A DNA stretch of 64,000 bases from the NCBI GenBank assembly GCA_031769625.1, contig JAUIMM010000550.1, forward strand, positions 992,001 through 1,056,000, in the 5' to 3' direction. Positions within the stretch are counted from its first letter, which is position 1. Each line of letters begins with the position of its first letter. The position numbers and the translations under genes are program-made. A model generated the notes under the pieces. The model was not told the DNA's origin, did not search any database, and saw nothing but the letters and a program-made list of their open reading frames with translations. This document shows positions 1 through 11,157 of this stretch, piece after piece. The stretch is from Taudactylus pleione. Taxonomy: Eukaryota > Chordata > Amphibia > Anura > Myobatrachidae.

Positions 1-552
1 AAAAGAAAATTAGAGGGCGCATAAATGATAATTTTTCAGCAATATTGCACCATTAGAAAGTCCAGTTAAGATGTAAACTTGGATTCTTACTTTACTTCTT
101 CTTTCTCAACTGTATTCAGAAGTAGACTTCCAAGTACTTGATAGACGAATCTATAGATCCTGAATGGATTTTCTACAAAAGACCCTCTCACCAAAAGAAC
201 ACCCAAAGAATGGCACAATGGCCAACCATTCGATAAAAATAGACAAATATTTTATTTAAAAGGTTGTGTCTTATGACATAAAATTGTAATATTAAAAATG
301 CTTACACAATAAGTTCTCCATTGTCTTAACATAGGAAGATGATGACAATTTTTTTCTGCTTTTACCCTTAGTGGGCTGGATCTTAATTAAAGCAGATTCC
401 TTCCTTTCTTAGAAATGGATCACACCCGACGCGTTTTGTCCCTTGGGAATTCTTCAGGAGCTTGAAGGTTATATACGATCCACAAAGGAACTTGCAAACA
501 GTATTCCTTATACTGGACAAGCTGCACTCTCAATTTGTGGTGTGCTCTGGTC
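1..552. other. Unclassified intronic DNA
   Basis: AT-rich sequence with no coding frame, splice-bounded exon or terminal inverted repeat that I recognise. It ends where the first hairpin-chain MITE inserts. The short frames over 420-674 run into that MITE and are not protein-like. Confidence 0.5.
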
Positions 553-555
553 TCA

Positions 556-1017
556 GGGCCTGATTCAGACCCGGTCGCAAGCGCTGAGCGCTCGCAACCA
601 GGTCGATGGTGGCCAAGGGCGCATCTGCTCCGTCGTGCGCATGCGTGAGACCCGGATAGCGACGGGCAATCCATCGCTCTGGGTCTCGCACCAAAGGGGG
701 CGTGCTGTCGATGCCTACCATTTGGGGGCGGGCCCCACTGACATCACCAGTGATGTCAGTGGGAGAGCTTTCGGCTCTGTTTGAGCCGAAAGCTCTCTAG
801 GGCTTCCGGCCACGAGACCCTACCACAAGGGTTTCGTCGCAAGCCCGATGGTCACGATGGTCTTGATCATCACGACCATCATCCCGGCCACTCGCATTAG
901 CTGTGGGTGGCAACCCACAGCAATGCGAGCGGCCAGGAGGCCGCTCCATATAAAAAAAAAAGACACCCTGATTCAGAGCGAGCGCTCTGTCAGAGCGTCC
1001 GGCTCTGAATCAGGGCC
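556..1017. mobile_element. Hairpin-chain MITE, copy 1 (PIF/Harbinger-like)
   Basis: The element starts GGGCCTGATTCAGAC and ends CTGAATCAGGGCC, with a 3-bp duplication TCA at 553-555 and 1018-1020. The interior is a row of hairpins. They include a palindrome around 739-763 (CACTGACATCACC and its complement) and a stem at about 766-799 whose arms read AGAGCTTTCGGCTC and GAGCCGAAAGCTCT. This copy carries the CTTTCGG version of that stem, unlike the ATTTTGG version in most copies here. No transposase is encoded. The superfamily is inferred from the 3-bp duplication. Confidence 0.8.
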
Positions 1018-1020
1018 TCA

Positions 1021-1490
1021 GTCCAAAACTGCAGAAGCCATGTTCAGGTGGACATGTCCAGCCATAGGGCTGGTGCAACTGATGATGGTGCATGTGATGG
1101 TGCACTAATGGTGGCGTGTGGAGAATCACCGGCGATGTTACAGCGTGCAGAGATGCTGAAACTGGACGGCACATTCAGGTGTACGTTAGTACACAAGGAA
1201 AAGATGGAGACTAGCATTTGCATATTACCGCTCCCGCGACTTCACCAACAAACGCAAGAGGGGACGGAGCAGTATCCACCCCTTTATCAGGCCCATTGCT
1301 GGGTACAACACAAGGATTACACTGTTATTGAGTTTAGTGACTGTGGCCACGTCCACCGCTATGCAAACCAGTGTACAAAACAGCCATCACAGCCTTCTGG
1401 TCCCTAGAACAAAGCTGTTGCTGTCAGACATTAGGACAGAGCCCTGAAATTAAGCTATTCCCTAGTTCCTAGTTATGTTGTCTTCTCATA
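1021..1490. other. Unclassified intronic DNA between MITE and Tc1 element
   Basis: I see no repeat boundary, motif or exon here. The frame at 1048-1407 has no recognisable domain and no supporting splice signals. Confidence 0.4.
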
Positions 1491-1492
1491 TA

Positions 1493-1692
1493 CAGCGGGT
1501 AAAATAAGTATTGAAAACATCAACATTTTTCTCAGTAAATATATTTGTAATGGGGCTATTGTTATGAAATTTTCACCAAATGTCAGCAACAACCCATGCA
1601 ATCCATACATGCAAAGAAATCAAACCATAGATGTCCATAAATTAAGTTATGTGTAATAATGTGAAATGACACAAGTAAAAAGTATTGAACAC
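1493..1692 (+). repeat. Left TIR of Tc1 element
   Basis: 200-bp arm complementary to 2913-3110, with roughly 90% or better identity by eye. It begins CAGCGGGTAAAATAAGTATT just after a TA. Confidence 0.9.
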
Positions 1693-1708
1693 GCTTACTG
1701 AAATGTAA

Positions 1709-2757
1709 TTAATACTTCGTACAAAAGCCTTTGTTGGTAATGACAGCTTCAAGACGCCCCCTGTATAGAGAAACTAGTCGCATGCATTGCTCAGGTGTGA
1801 TTTTGGCCCATTCTTCCACACTAGCAGTCTTCAAATCTTGAAGGTTCCGTGGGCCTCTTCTATGGACTCTGATCTTTTGTTCTTTCCATAGATATTCAAG
1901 TGGATTCAAGTCAGGTGATTGGCTGGACCATTCTAGCAGCTTTATTTTCTCTCTGAAACCAATTGAGATTGTCCTTGCCTGTGTGTTTGGGATAATTGTC
2001 TTGCTGAAATGTCCACCCTCGTTTCATCTTCAGCATCCTGGTAGATGGCAGCAGATTTTTATCAAGAATGTCTTGGTACATTTTTCCATTCATCCTTCCT
2101 TCAACCATATGAAGTATGCCAGTACCATATGCTAAAGAAGAGCCCCACACCATGATGTTCCCACCTCCAACTTCACTGTTGGTATGGTGTTTTTGGGGTG
2201 ATGTGCAGTGCCATTTCTCCTCCAAACATGGTGTGTATTATGGCATCCAAAGAGTAAAATTTTGGTCTCATCTGACCGGATTACATTCTCCCAGCATTTC
2301 ACAGGCTTGTCCAAATGTTGTGCAGCAAACTTTAAATGAGCTTCAACATGCTTTTTCTTCAGCAATGGAGTCTTGCGTGGTGAGTGTGCATACAGGCCAT
2401 GGTGGTTGAGTGCATTACTTATTATTTTCTTTGAAACAATTGTACAGTACCTGCTAATTCCAGGTATTTCTGAAGCTCTCCACAAGTGGTACTTGTCTGT
2501 CGGACAACTCTTCTGATAATTATTTTCACTCCTCTGTCAGAAATCTTGCGAGGAGCACCTGGTCGTGGCCGATTTATGGTGAAATGATGTTCTTTCCAAT
2601 TCCGGATTATGGTTCCAACAGTGCTCACTGGAGCATTCAGAAGTTTAAAAATCCTTCTGTTACCAATGCCATAAGTATGTTTTGCAACAAATAGGTTGCG
2701 AAGGTCTTGAGAGAGCTCTTTGCTTTTACCCATCATGAGATATTTCTTGTGTGACAC
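1709..2757 (-). pseudogene. Tc1-like transposase pseudogene
   Basis: Read on the minus strand from 2757, the first segment (to about 2440) contains the paired-type DNA-binding region with the RPRPGAPRKIS linker typical of Tc1 transposases. Later segments in other frames carry the catalytic region: the first acidic residue in RSDETKI (about 2270), the second in FQQDNYPKHT (about 1995), and the glutamate in NPLEYLWKE (about 1890). Reaching all three requires at least two to three frame changes, so the reading frame is broken although catalytic residues remain visible. Known Tc1 transposases are about 340 residues, which matches this span. The gene lies wholly within the element's inverted repeats. 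Confidence 0.92.
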
Positions 2758-2912
2758 CTTGGCAATGAGACACCTTTTTATAGGCCATCAGTTGGGATTG
2801 AACCAGTTTATATTAATTTGCACTGACAAGGGGCAGGATTGCTTTCTAATTACTGATGGATTTCAGCCGGTGTCTTGGCTATCCATGCCTTTTTGCACCT
2901 CTCTTTCTTCAT

Positions 2913-3110
2913 GTGTTCAATACTTCTTCCCTGTGTAATTTCACATTATTACACAACTTAATTTATGAACATCGATAGTTTGATTTCTTTGCATGTGTGG
3001 ATTGCATGGGTTGTTGCTGAGATTTGGTGAAAATTTAATTACAACAGCCCCATTACAAATATATTTACTGAGAAAAATGTTGATGTGTTCAATACTTATT
3101 TTACCTGATG
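2913..3110 (-). repeat. Right TIR of Tc1 element
   Basis: Complement of 1493-1692. It ends at ACTTATTTTACCTGATG just before the TA at 3111-3112. Confidence 0.9.
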
Positions 3111-3159
3111 TATATTTGCTCAGCCCACAAATGCAGGCTTTTTCCTCAAAGGATGGCAC

Positions 3160-3338
3160 ACTTTGGGGGAGATGTATCAAAACTTCTATAGAGAACAAGT
3201 GGGTAGGTTGCCATAGCAACCAATCAACATATAGCTGTAATCTATCAATTACATTCTGTAAAATGACAGCTACAAGATGATTGGTTGCTATGGGTAATTT
3301 CATTACTCTAACTCTTTAGAAGGTTTGGTACATCTCTC
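3160..3338. mobile_element. Palindromic MITE
   Basis: The outer arms GAGATGTATCAAAACTTCTA and its approximate complement near 3317-3335 enclose an inner pair. The inner pair is GGTTGCCATAGCAACCAATC (about 3207-3226) facing GATTGGTTGCTATGGG (about 3279-3294). The same inner motif occurs in the MITE at 36378-36551. No clean target duplication was seen. Confidence 0.6.
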
Positions 3339-3448
3339 ACTATGAGAGGACTTTAATCAGAGTAGCGCACCATGAGGGGACATTAATCAACCTTTCCGCA
3401 GTGGCCCTTTATTCCAGTGGGCACATATATATCGCACAGTATGCTTGG

Positions 3449-4066
3449 CAAGTGGTGTAACTACAGGGTGGCTAGACTGACAAATGTCCAGCGCCCACAA
3501 GGTAAAGGGGGCTCACCACCGCGCACCCCAAAGAATGTGCAGCTGCTCCATGTGTCCTGAGAACGATTGGATCAGTGCAGTAGTGAGTACAGAGAGAGGT
3601 GACTGGCCGGCCACCACATGCTGGCGGAGTGAGGAGATTAGCCTGGGCATGTAGGACGCTGCTGTTGCTGCTATGTATCGAGCAGTACGTGGCTGGGTAG
3701 CTGGATTTCGAAGAAGTTAGAGATAACTTTGCCAAGGTTAATTCCAGAAGGAACTTCAAGATAGGAAAAAGCTTTACAGTAATAAAATGTAACAAAAAAT
3801 CTATTCTGATTATTATTTATCTTGCATATACGGCAAAACTCCTATTCTTTAGAATGTCCTTGGCTGAATGGATTTACATATATTGTGTTGGTCAATGAGT
3901 TGGAGTTTCACTGTAAGTTGTATAGTTTTTAAGTATTTCTAATATGCATGATACAGAAATCATTCGGATATGATAAAACATGTAGACCTAAGGGTTTATA
4001 GAAATCAAATAAAAGGCCCACCTTAACAGTTTGGCAGGGGCCACCACTCCTCTAGTTACGCCCCTG
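3449..4066. mobile_element. Short hAT-type element with GGCGTAACTA-like ends
   Basis: The left end (AGTGGTGTAACTAC) and right end (complement CAGGGGCGTAACTAG) resemble each other and the ends of the element at 40810-41088. The flanks TGCTTGGC and TGCCTGGA are an imperfect 8-bp match. No transposase is evident. The class call rests on end sequence and duplication length. Confidence 0.55.
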
Positions 4067-4069
4067 TGC

Positions 4070-4207
4070 CTGGATGATTAGGAATATGCATCTGCCCTCC
4101 AACCAAACACCTAAATATGTTTTAGTTATTCAGGAAAACAACTCTAGCCAGTTATAGTCACTCGTAATAGAAATTTGCAGAGAATAATTGCACAGAAAAT
4201 TCTTTTT

Positions 4208-4251
<44 letters not shown>

Positions 4252-5030
4252 CGTGTAAATTAATTTGGGTCAATACTAATTATTTTATTGTAATCCATCT
4301 GAAATGAACACTATGCAGATTTGATAAAGGGATGGATATTTAAATGGTTGCCCAAGAGACAGGAAAAGGTTTGAGCATATCCAGATAATATCTGGAAACA
4401 CTCCTAATTTGCATTAATTAGAGCTGAGTGACTCAGATTCAGGTTAATCCGGGAAATTTGAGTTTTACATATCCAAATTGAGCAATGGATTGACTCACAA
4501 TTGCCTGCATTCCTCAGATCTGGAAATGAAACATAATGACATTTTTACACCCCTTTCAAATCTCTGTGCCTAATGTTATATGGGAAGCACAACTACAAGA
4601 AGGCTATGCACAGGTCACATGGCATTATTGGACCAATTAATAAACTCTAGACAGCTCAGAATGCGACAGCTGTTGTTGCTGAAATATGGATTGTGCTTCC
4701 ATGAATGCTCCATAACTGAAGCATTTTCCTTTACCTACATGGCTACCATCTTCTCACTGTGGGATCTATTCATTACGATTTGCGGTAAAGAATTGTTACT
4801 TATCGCTATAGATCGTATAGTTTTGATAAGTAGCAGTTCATGTACTCTGACCTTGCGAAGCGGAGCGGTATAGCCACGGTTGGCGATCTGAAATCGTTCA
4901 AAATCTATCTGTAGTAAATATACTCCCTAAAGTCTACTGACATGTACTGTAGGTGTGAGCAGAATCAGCCGACTATGATAGGCAGAAAAATGCACAAAGA
5001 TGGCTGCTCGCTTTCAATTTAAACTGCCTC
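4070..5030. other. Unclassified intronic DNA with a TA microsatellite
   Basis: AT-rich sequence with no exon or transposon ends recognised outside the TA run at 4205-4246. Confidence 0.4.
4205..4246. repeat. (TA)n microsatellite
   Basis: An almost uninterrupted run of about 20 TA dinucleotides. Confidence 0.97.
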
Positions 5031-5033
5031 TTA

Positions 5034-5378
5034 GGGCACGATTCTATTCAGCGCGATGTAAATAGCTCCGGGAGTGAGCTCCTGGAGCTATTCAATACAC
5101 CGCGCTACCAAGTCCGACTAATGATTTCTTCTCTCATCCCTCCGGGGATGAGAGCAGAAATCCGACAAAAGTCCCGGCGTGAGGCTGTTTTCTGCCTTTC
5201 GCGCCTGGAAAACAGCCTCGCGCCGGGAAGTTAGGTCGGGGAATGCCCGTTATTGCGCCTAAACACCATGTTTAAGGCACGAGAACGAGCCTTGCCCGAC
5301 CTAACATCGCGATGAATTGAATAGCTCCGGGAGCTATCTCCCGGCGCTATTTACATTGCGCTGAATAGAATCGTGCCC
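5034..5378. mobile_element. Harbinger-like MITE, GGGCACGATTCTATTC ends
   Basis: A 345-bp element with long terminal inverted repeats starting GGGCACGATTCTATTCAGCG. It is flanked by TTA at 5031-5033 and 5379-5381. The TIR continues about 30 bp (to ATGTAAATAGC), and further internal palindromes (GCTCCGGGAG, CCTCTCATCCC) follow. No coding region. Confidence 0.85.
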
Positions 5379-5381
5379 TTA

Positions 5382-5530
5382 GTCTCCATTTGGGTCTTCT
5401 CGCCAAGTTCGGAACTCGGATCTAAAAATGGATCTCTCGTATTATCTCTCATATGGACATCGTAAGTCCTGATTTCAGGTGCTGTGAGGTGGGTAAAATG
5501 ACTGGAAATGAATGTCTTTGATGTAATAAT
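5382..5530 (+). mobile_element. Left part of an older hAT element split by 5531-9644
   Basis: The stretch at about 5472-5530, ending in GACTGGAAATGAATGTC and TAATAAT, resembles the 3' region of the inserted hAT at about 9378-9452. The matching remainder lies at 9645-9836. The older copy was probably the insertion target. Its own 5' part is missing or unrecognised. Confidence 0.6.
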
Positions 5531-5914
5531 TAGAGATGAGCGGGTCCGTTTCTCCGAGAACCGGACCCACACTAACATTGCAGTTCCGAGTCAGATCCAA
5601 GTCCGGCTCAGGTTTTCCCGCCTCCAAAAATGAGGCAAAATGTCATCCTCCCATTGTCGGATTATCGTGGGTTTTGGATCTATAAAGCTCCTGGTGATTG
5701 GCTCCATTTTCACTCCGGCTGTGGAGAGTGTACAGAACAGACGTGCTCTGTTCTTCTCTGTTGTTCAAGGGTGCAATGTTGTAGTTTTTCAAGGAGCAGT
5801 GTTGTTGGGCTGGGGCTGCAATACATAAAGTGGGTCGTGCTGTTGTGTCACTGTTGTCCTGTCAATCAAGGGGCTAAGGTTCTTTTTCATAAAGGGGTGC
5901 TCTGTCAATCCAGC

Positions 5915-6310
5915 GGTGCTCTTCCCCAGTTTAAAGAAAATAAAAGTTAAAATTAATAATTATCATTCCCCAAAAAAAAAATATTTTCATTTTTTTTCTG
6001 TGTGTGCTAGCTACACTATTATTGTTTGGTGACACTGCCGGCCAGACCGGAGTTTACCATTCACGTATTTGTGACTCTGCAGGAGGTCCATCTGAACTCC
6101 GCAGGGTGCTGTGTTGTTCATCAAGGGCTGCTGCCTCATCCAGGGGTGCTCTTCCCCAGTGTAAAAAAAAATAAAAGTTAAATAAAATTAGCATTCCACA
6201 AGAAAAAAAAAAATTCAGTTTATTTTTTGTGTGTGCTAGCTACGCTATTATTGTTTGGTGACACTGCTGGCCAGACCGCGGTTTATCATCCATGTATTGT
6301 GACACGTATT
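5915..6310 (+). repeat. Partial tandem duplication in hAT 5' region, about 230-bp period
   Basis: The segment starting GGTGCTCTTCCCCAGT at 5915 recurs at 6145. It is followed in both copies by an A-rich stretch and GTGTGTGCTAGCTAC with the CACTGC..GGCCAGACC block. Confidence 0.85.
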
Positions 6311-6560
6311 GCGTTATTCTTATTCATAAAAAATATTATGACACTGTATGACGTGATAGCAAAGTGTGTTATTCTTTTCTTCTTATTCATAAAAATTTTT
6401 TGGAACACTGTAAGTCATTGATACCACAGGGTAAGGATCAGTTGAGAGGAGAGTTAGTCATGACAATACTAGTCCGTCTACATCACCTACTAAAGCCGAT
6501 GCCCAAGGGTATACAGGGCTTAAGTCAGGGCATCTAAAATCAAAGAACCAATCTTTTACA

Positions 6561-9060
6561 GTGGTAAAGAAAAAAACATCAAAGGAAAAGTTAGCTGCAG
6601 AAAGACATAAGATTGGCAATATGCCTTTAACCACACAAAGTGGCAAGGAATGGCTAAGGCCTTGGCTTTTATTTATGACTGGTGGATCTGCCTCTTATGA
6701 TGATGTAAGCCCTTCTCCCTGTAGATGTTTCAAAAAAATTTAAATCGTTAAGGCTCAGAAACCAACTGTGCCCTCACAAATTACATAAATCCCTAAGGAG
6801 AGTCTAAGTGTGTTGGTGGGTGCCATGTGTGAGCTTGACCTTTCCATTACTGTACTCGAAGAGGAGCCTCCTTCCACCACTTGTGCATCCTCTGCAAATG
6901 TGGTGATGAACAGCACAAGTCAACCTGCTGACATAGCAATTGAGGATGCTTCTGTGGAAGTGCTCCAGGATGAGGAGGATATTTGTGTAGCTGACGTTAA
7001 TATGATGATGAGGAGGATGTTGTTGATGAGGATGTTGTTTGTGTAAATCAGGCCCCAGTGAAAACAGTTGTTGCCCATGATAATGAAAAGCCCATTGTCA
7101 TGCCTTCGCATAAATCAAAAAAATCCACAATGTGTGGAATAATTTCTACCCAAATCCAGACAACAATTGTCAAGCCATCTGTACCCGTTGTTATGTCAGA
7201 GAAAGTAGAGGCAGGGACCCTAACTATCTAGAAACCTCAACCCTGTTACATCGTCCATCAAAAGTGTTTGCAAGATTCAGAAACTTTGGCTTAAAAAGTC
7301 AACAACAAGCAGTCCAGCATCAGTTAGCTCCTTTTTCTCTGCTAGATCCAAGCACCTGGCATCTTCACCACCAACACCTTCATCAACAATATCCTCAATC
7401 GTGATTGGAAGTAGTCCTGCATCCAATTTGATAAGGATAACTCAGTCCTCCCCTATCCTGGATTCCTCAGAAGAATCCTTGAGCGTGACGCCTGCTGCTG
7501 CTGGGAGTGGATCTTCATCCCAGAAGGGGACCTGGAAGGCTACTAGTAGTAGTTCTAAAAAACAATTGACTGTTTAACAATCCTTTGCAAGGGGGGACCA
7601 AGTATGACAGCATTCACCCAGTTGCACAGTGGATCACTGATGCCATAACATCTATGCTGGTATTAGATGTGCATCTGATATGCGCCTTAAGTGCAGTGGG
7701 TTTTAGACAGTTATTTGAGGTCATCTGTGCCCGCTACTAAATCCCATCTAGGTTCCACTTCACTAAAAAGCAATTCCCAGCCTGTACAGGGACGTTAAAT
7801 TACTTCATTAGTGTCCTCCAAAATGCTGTTGTACCCACTGTCCACTTAACCATAGATATGTGGACAAGTGGAACAAGAAAAACGCAATATTACATGACTG
7901 TAACAGCCCACTGGGTGGGTGTATTGCCTTCAGCGGCACCAACAGCAGCAGCATCTAAGAAAAAGCAGCTTATTCAGGCAGGCTGCTGACAACCGGTTTC
8001 ACTAAGAGGCATACTGCTGACAAGCTCTTAGAAAAACTCAGGGAAGTCACTGCAAAATGGCTTACCCCGCTTGGAAATTCCTCGGGATATGTGATTTCTG
8101 ACAATGTCAACAATAATGTGAGAGCATTTCAGCTGGGTAAATTCCAACACGTCCCATGTTTTGCTCACACTATTAACTTGGTGGTGAAAATGTTTTTTTT
8201 AGATGACAGGGCCGTGCAGAAGATGACATTTTTGAGCATTTTCATCATTCAGCAGGTGCATGTAAAATATTGCAGCACCTGCAAGAAATGTTGAATTTGC
8301 CCTGTGCCCAGCTGAAGCAAGAGGTAGTTACGAGGTGGAACTCCAGCCTTTATATTTTTGAGCGGATGGAGGAACAGCAAAAAGCCATCCAAAGCTACAC
8401 AACAAAGTATGGCCTACGAAGAGGAGGGGGACTGTACCTTACTCAAGCTTAGTGGAAAATACTTTCCGTGTTGTGCAGAATGCTCAAACCCTTCGAAGTA
8501 GTCACCTGTGAAGTGAGTTCAGACACTGCCAGCTTGAGTCAGGTAATTCCCTTTATTAGACTGTTGGAAAAGCAGCTTGAGAAACTGAAGGAGCTAAAAA
8601 TGAAGCGATTCTGCTAAGTATGTTGGACTTGTAGATCAAGTCCTTTATTCACTTTGCCATGATCCAAGGGTTGTCAAGATCTTCCAATCGGAGCAATATA
8701 TTTTGGCGACCGTGCTCGGTCCTAGGTTTAAGTCATACATTGTGTCTTTCTTCCCAACGGACACAGATCTGAAGAGATGCAAAGAGCTATTGGTAAGCAA
8801 ATTGTCATCTCAAGCGGCATGTGATGGCTCCTCCTTCAGTTTCTCCAGCAATTACGGCTGCCAGGTAAAAACTAAACATTCCCAAAAAAAGACCCACTGG
8901 TGATGCAGATGAGTCAATACAATCAAGTTTTTACATCTGGTTGGACCTAAAAGAATTGCCTACAATTAATGAGACCTCTACCATGACTCCATCTGATATA
9001 GTCACCATTCAAAGAATGGTTGAGGACTATTTTGGTAGCCCGTTGGCAGCTGACAATTGC
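6561..9060 (+). pseudogene. hAT transposase pseudogene (plus-strand copy)
   Basis: Fragments in several frames match the order of a hAT transposase. About 7600-7960 gives a segment with MLVLDV, SAVGFRQLFEV, the DMWTSGT motif that holds a catalytic aspartate in hAT enzymes, and VTAHWVG. At about 8091-8190 come SDNVNNNVRAF and FAHTINLVVK. At about 8318-8390 comes TRWNSSLYIFERMEEQ, and at 8703 VLGPRFKSYIVSF. Acidic serine-rich N-terminal sequence lies at 6810-7050. Stops and frameshifts between the blocks make it non-functional. The C-terminal dimerisation block seen in the sister copy was not recognised here. Confidence 0.85.
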
Positions 9061-9644
9061 TTCAGCCACAATTGGCAGTCTCTGTCGCTGAAGTGATTGG
9101 TTTGTGTGCATGTCCTATTTACTATATACAACATAAGGGTTGGTGGAAGGGCCCAAGGACAATTCCATCTTGCACCTCTTTTCTTTGCATTATGTGCTGT
9201 TTGGGGCATTGCTGTCTGACATTTTTAATTTTACAGTTTATTAAACTGCCATCCTGTCTGCCACTGCAGTGCCACTCTGTGCCATGTTGGAAGCTGAACA
9301 TGTTAGTGCCACCCACTGCTGTCACTTAGCTTATTTAGCCAGCTAGCTAGATGCAACCTTTTGGCCTAAACTGATTTAATTCAATATTGTGAGCTGTAAG
9401 GTCATCAAAATTGACTGGAAATGACTGGAAATAAATGTTATTGAGGTTAATAATACTGTAGGAACAAAACCAGGCGGCTTAAATTATGCAATTTCAGCTG
9501 TTTTTATTATTTTTTTGAAAAAATACAGATCCAAAACTAAAACACGCAAGGGTGGTTTTGAAAAACCAAATCCAGATCCAAAACCTTGAAGGGGATACAG
9601 ATCCAAAACCCCAACCAAAACACTGGGGTCGGCGCACATCCCTA

Positions 9645-9836
9645 GTAATAATACTATAGGAGCAAAAACAGGCCCAATTCACATGACTTACTGTAGCTGT
9701 TTTTATCAACTTTTAAAGAAATCCAAAAACAAAACCGAATCCAAACTAAAACACTTGTGGGTGGTTTTATCAAAACCAAGACCAAAACCCAACGATCATT
9801 TAAAACTAAAACCAAAACACAGGGGTCTGCGCGCAT
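9645..9836 (+). mobile_element. Right part of the older, interrupted hAT element
   Basis: Begins GTAATAATACTATAGGAGC and ends GGGGTCTGCGCGCATCTCTG. It parallels the last 190 bp of the inserted element (9440-9644), including the A-rich AACCAAAACAC tail. It continues the sequence at 5382-5530. Confidence 0.7.
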
Positions 9837-10029
9837 CTCTGTTATATACTATAATGGTGAATATTCTTTGATTTAAGGTAAATGGGAACATATAGTAAAA
9901 TATATAAGCAGAACAAAATCACAAATGTATACAAACTGTGACTACTATAATGTAATGAAAATCAAGCAATAGATAATTATCTATAAATAGGTTTATAAAA
10001 GAATGGGTATGAAATACTGGCGCCTCATT

Positions 10030-10435
10030 AGTGGCTCAAATCCGGATGTCGGAACCCCACACAGTCAAGGGGTGGTAAGTATGCTATCCTTAATCATCTC
10101 CGCCCCTAACCCTCCCTTATTGTGCCTAACCCTAACCTCCCCCCTAGTGCCTAACCCTAACCTCCCCTTCCTGCACCCTAAACCTAACCCTCCCAGGGGT
10201 GGTGGGGGGGTGCCTGACCCTAACCTCCCCCCAGTGGTGCCTAACCCTAATCCCCCATCCCGCAGCCTAACCCTAACCTGCCTGGGGGTGCCTGACCCTA
10301 ATGTCCCCCTGGGGGTGCCTAAACCTAATCCCCCCATTCCCAGGGAGTGCAGGACAGTGCACTACATACCTCCGTCAGAACATTCAACATTCCGTCTTTC
10401 AGAATACCGACGCCAATATCCTGATGTCATTCCTG
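10030..10435. mobile_element. Non-autonomous element with CCCTAACC-type internal repeats
   Basis: The outer parts (CCGGATGTCGGAACC on the left, AATACCGACGCCAATATCC on the right) flank an array of degenerate units such as GTGCCTAACCCTAACCTCCC (10100-10335). Two further copies of this type are at 19852-20570 and 54240-54650. The element class is unknown. A frame open through the array (10003-10548) is a by-product of the repeat. Confidence 0.6.
10100..10335 (+). repeat. Degenerate CCCTAACC minisatellite
   Basis: About nine to ten units of 20-28 bp built on GCCTAACCCTAACCTCCCC, with variable C-runs. It resembles telomeric repeats but has a longer, irregular unit. Confidence 0.8.
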
Positions 10436-10559
10436 TTTATAAATACTTAGGGGGAGATACAATTAGCAACAGTAATTTACTGCGGGCCAATTCATTGGCG
10501 CGGGCCATACTTACCGACATTGTAGTCCTTCTTTGCGGGAGCAGCTAGGAGAACTGCCA

Positions 10560-10865
10560 GTGCAGGGAGGTACGGGGACGGGGCATAATTAGGTCCAGCC
10601 CCTTTCCTTGGAAAACTCTGCGGTTCACGAGTCTTTGAGGAGGGGGTGGAGCTAAATGACGCAAATCATAATGTTTAGCCCAGCCCCCTTCTCTCAGACC
10701 CGTGAATTCCCCATTAAATCTTCTCATCCTGTCCAGTTCACTAGAAAGTGGGAAGTATGCGGGAGATCTGTCTACACTTCCAGGGGTGCGGGGAGGCTAC
10801 CCGAAAAATTGGGAGCCTCCTGCGACTTCCGGGCGTGTAGGCAAGTATGCCTTGGGCTATTCAAT
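10560..10865 (-). repeat. Retroposon-like repeat, reverse copy of the 30934-31302 family
   Basis: The right part (GGAGGCTACCCGAAAAATTGGGAGCC, then GTAGGCAAGTATG) is the complement of the start of the element at 30934 (TACTTGCCTACCCTCCC). The left boundary is approximate. Confidence 0.5.
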
Positions 10866-11157
10866 TAATTAAATTCCTAGAAATAACCTACACTTTGTTT
10901 CATCTCAATGCGTCAAGTTAAAGCTGAGCAATAACAAAAACAAAAAGTATTGACATCATCAATGGTAGATAGGTGCGGCACCATGCGTGCGGCCCGAAAG
11001 GGGTTTGGGGAGATGTGCATTGGGCCCATGGTCACTAGTATAGGATAGGCTACATAGCAGTCTGTGCACAGGGAACACAGTGACATTGGGGTGAGTGAAT
11101 AGGATAGGCTACATAGCAGTCTGTGCACAGGGCACACAGTGACATTGGGGTGAGTGG

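Larger units (their letters stand above)
1493..3110 (-). mobile_element. Tc1/mariner-family DNA transposon, decayed
   Basis: The ends are near-identical inverted repeats of about 200 bp (1493-1692 and 2913-3110). Each starts CAGCGGGTAAAATAAG or a close variant and is flanked by the TA target dinucleotide (1491-1492, 3111-3112). The motif near AAGTATTGAACAC recurs at the inner border of each repeat, as in Tc1 elements with paired transposase sites. The total of 1618 bp is the usual Tc1 size. The transposase is on the minus strand and broken by frameshifts, so the copy is not autonomous. Confidence 0.93.
5531..9644 (+). mobile_element. hAT DNA transposon, plus orientation, degenerate
   Basis: The ends TAGAGATGAGCGGG (left) and complement TAGGGATGTGCGCC (right) are flanked by a perfect 8-bp duplication GTAATAAT (5523-5530 and 9645-9652), the hAT signature. 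At 4114 bp it has the size of an autonomous element. The 5' part contains a partial tandem duplication of about 230 bp. The 3' part is rich in AAACC/AACCAAA motifs. The transposase is broken by many stops and frameshifts. The element is the same family as 13728-17662, in opposite orientation. Confidence 0.9.

Noticed and set aside
10100..10335. True interstitial telomere
   Set aside because: Units are 20-28 bp and degenerate, bounded by element-like sequence that recurs at two other loci, unlike a clean TTAGGG tract.
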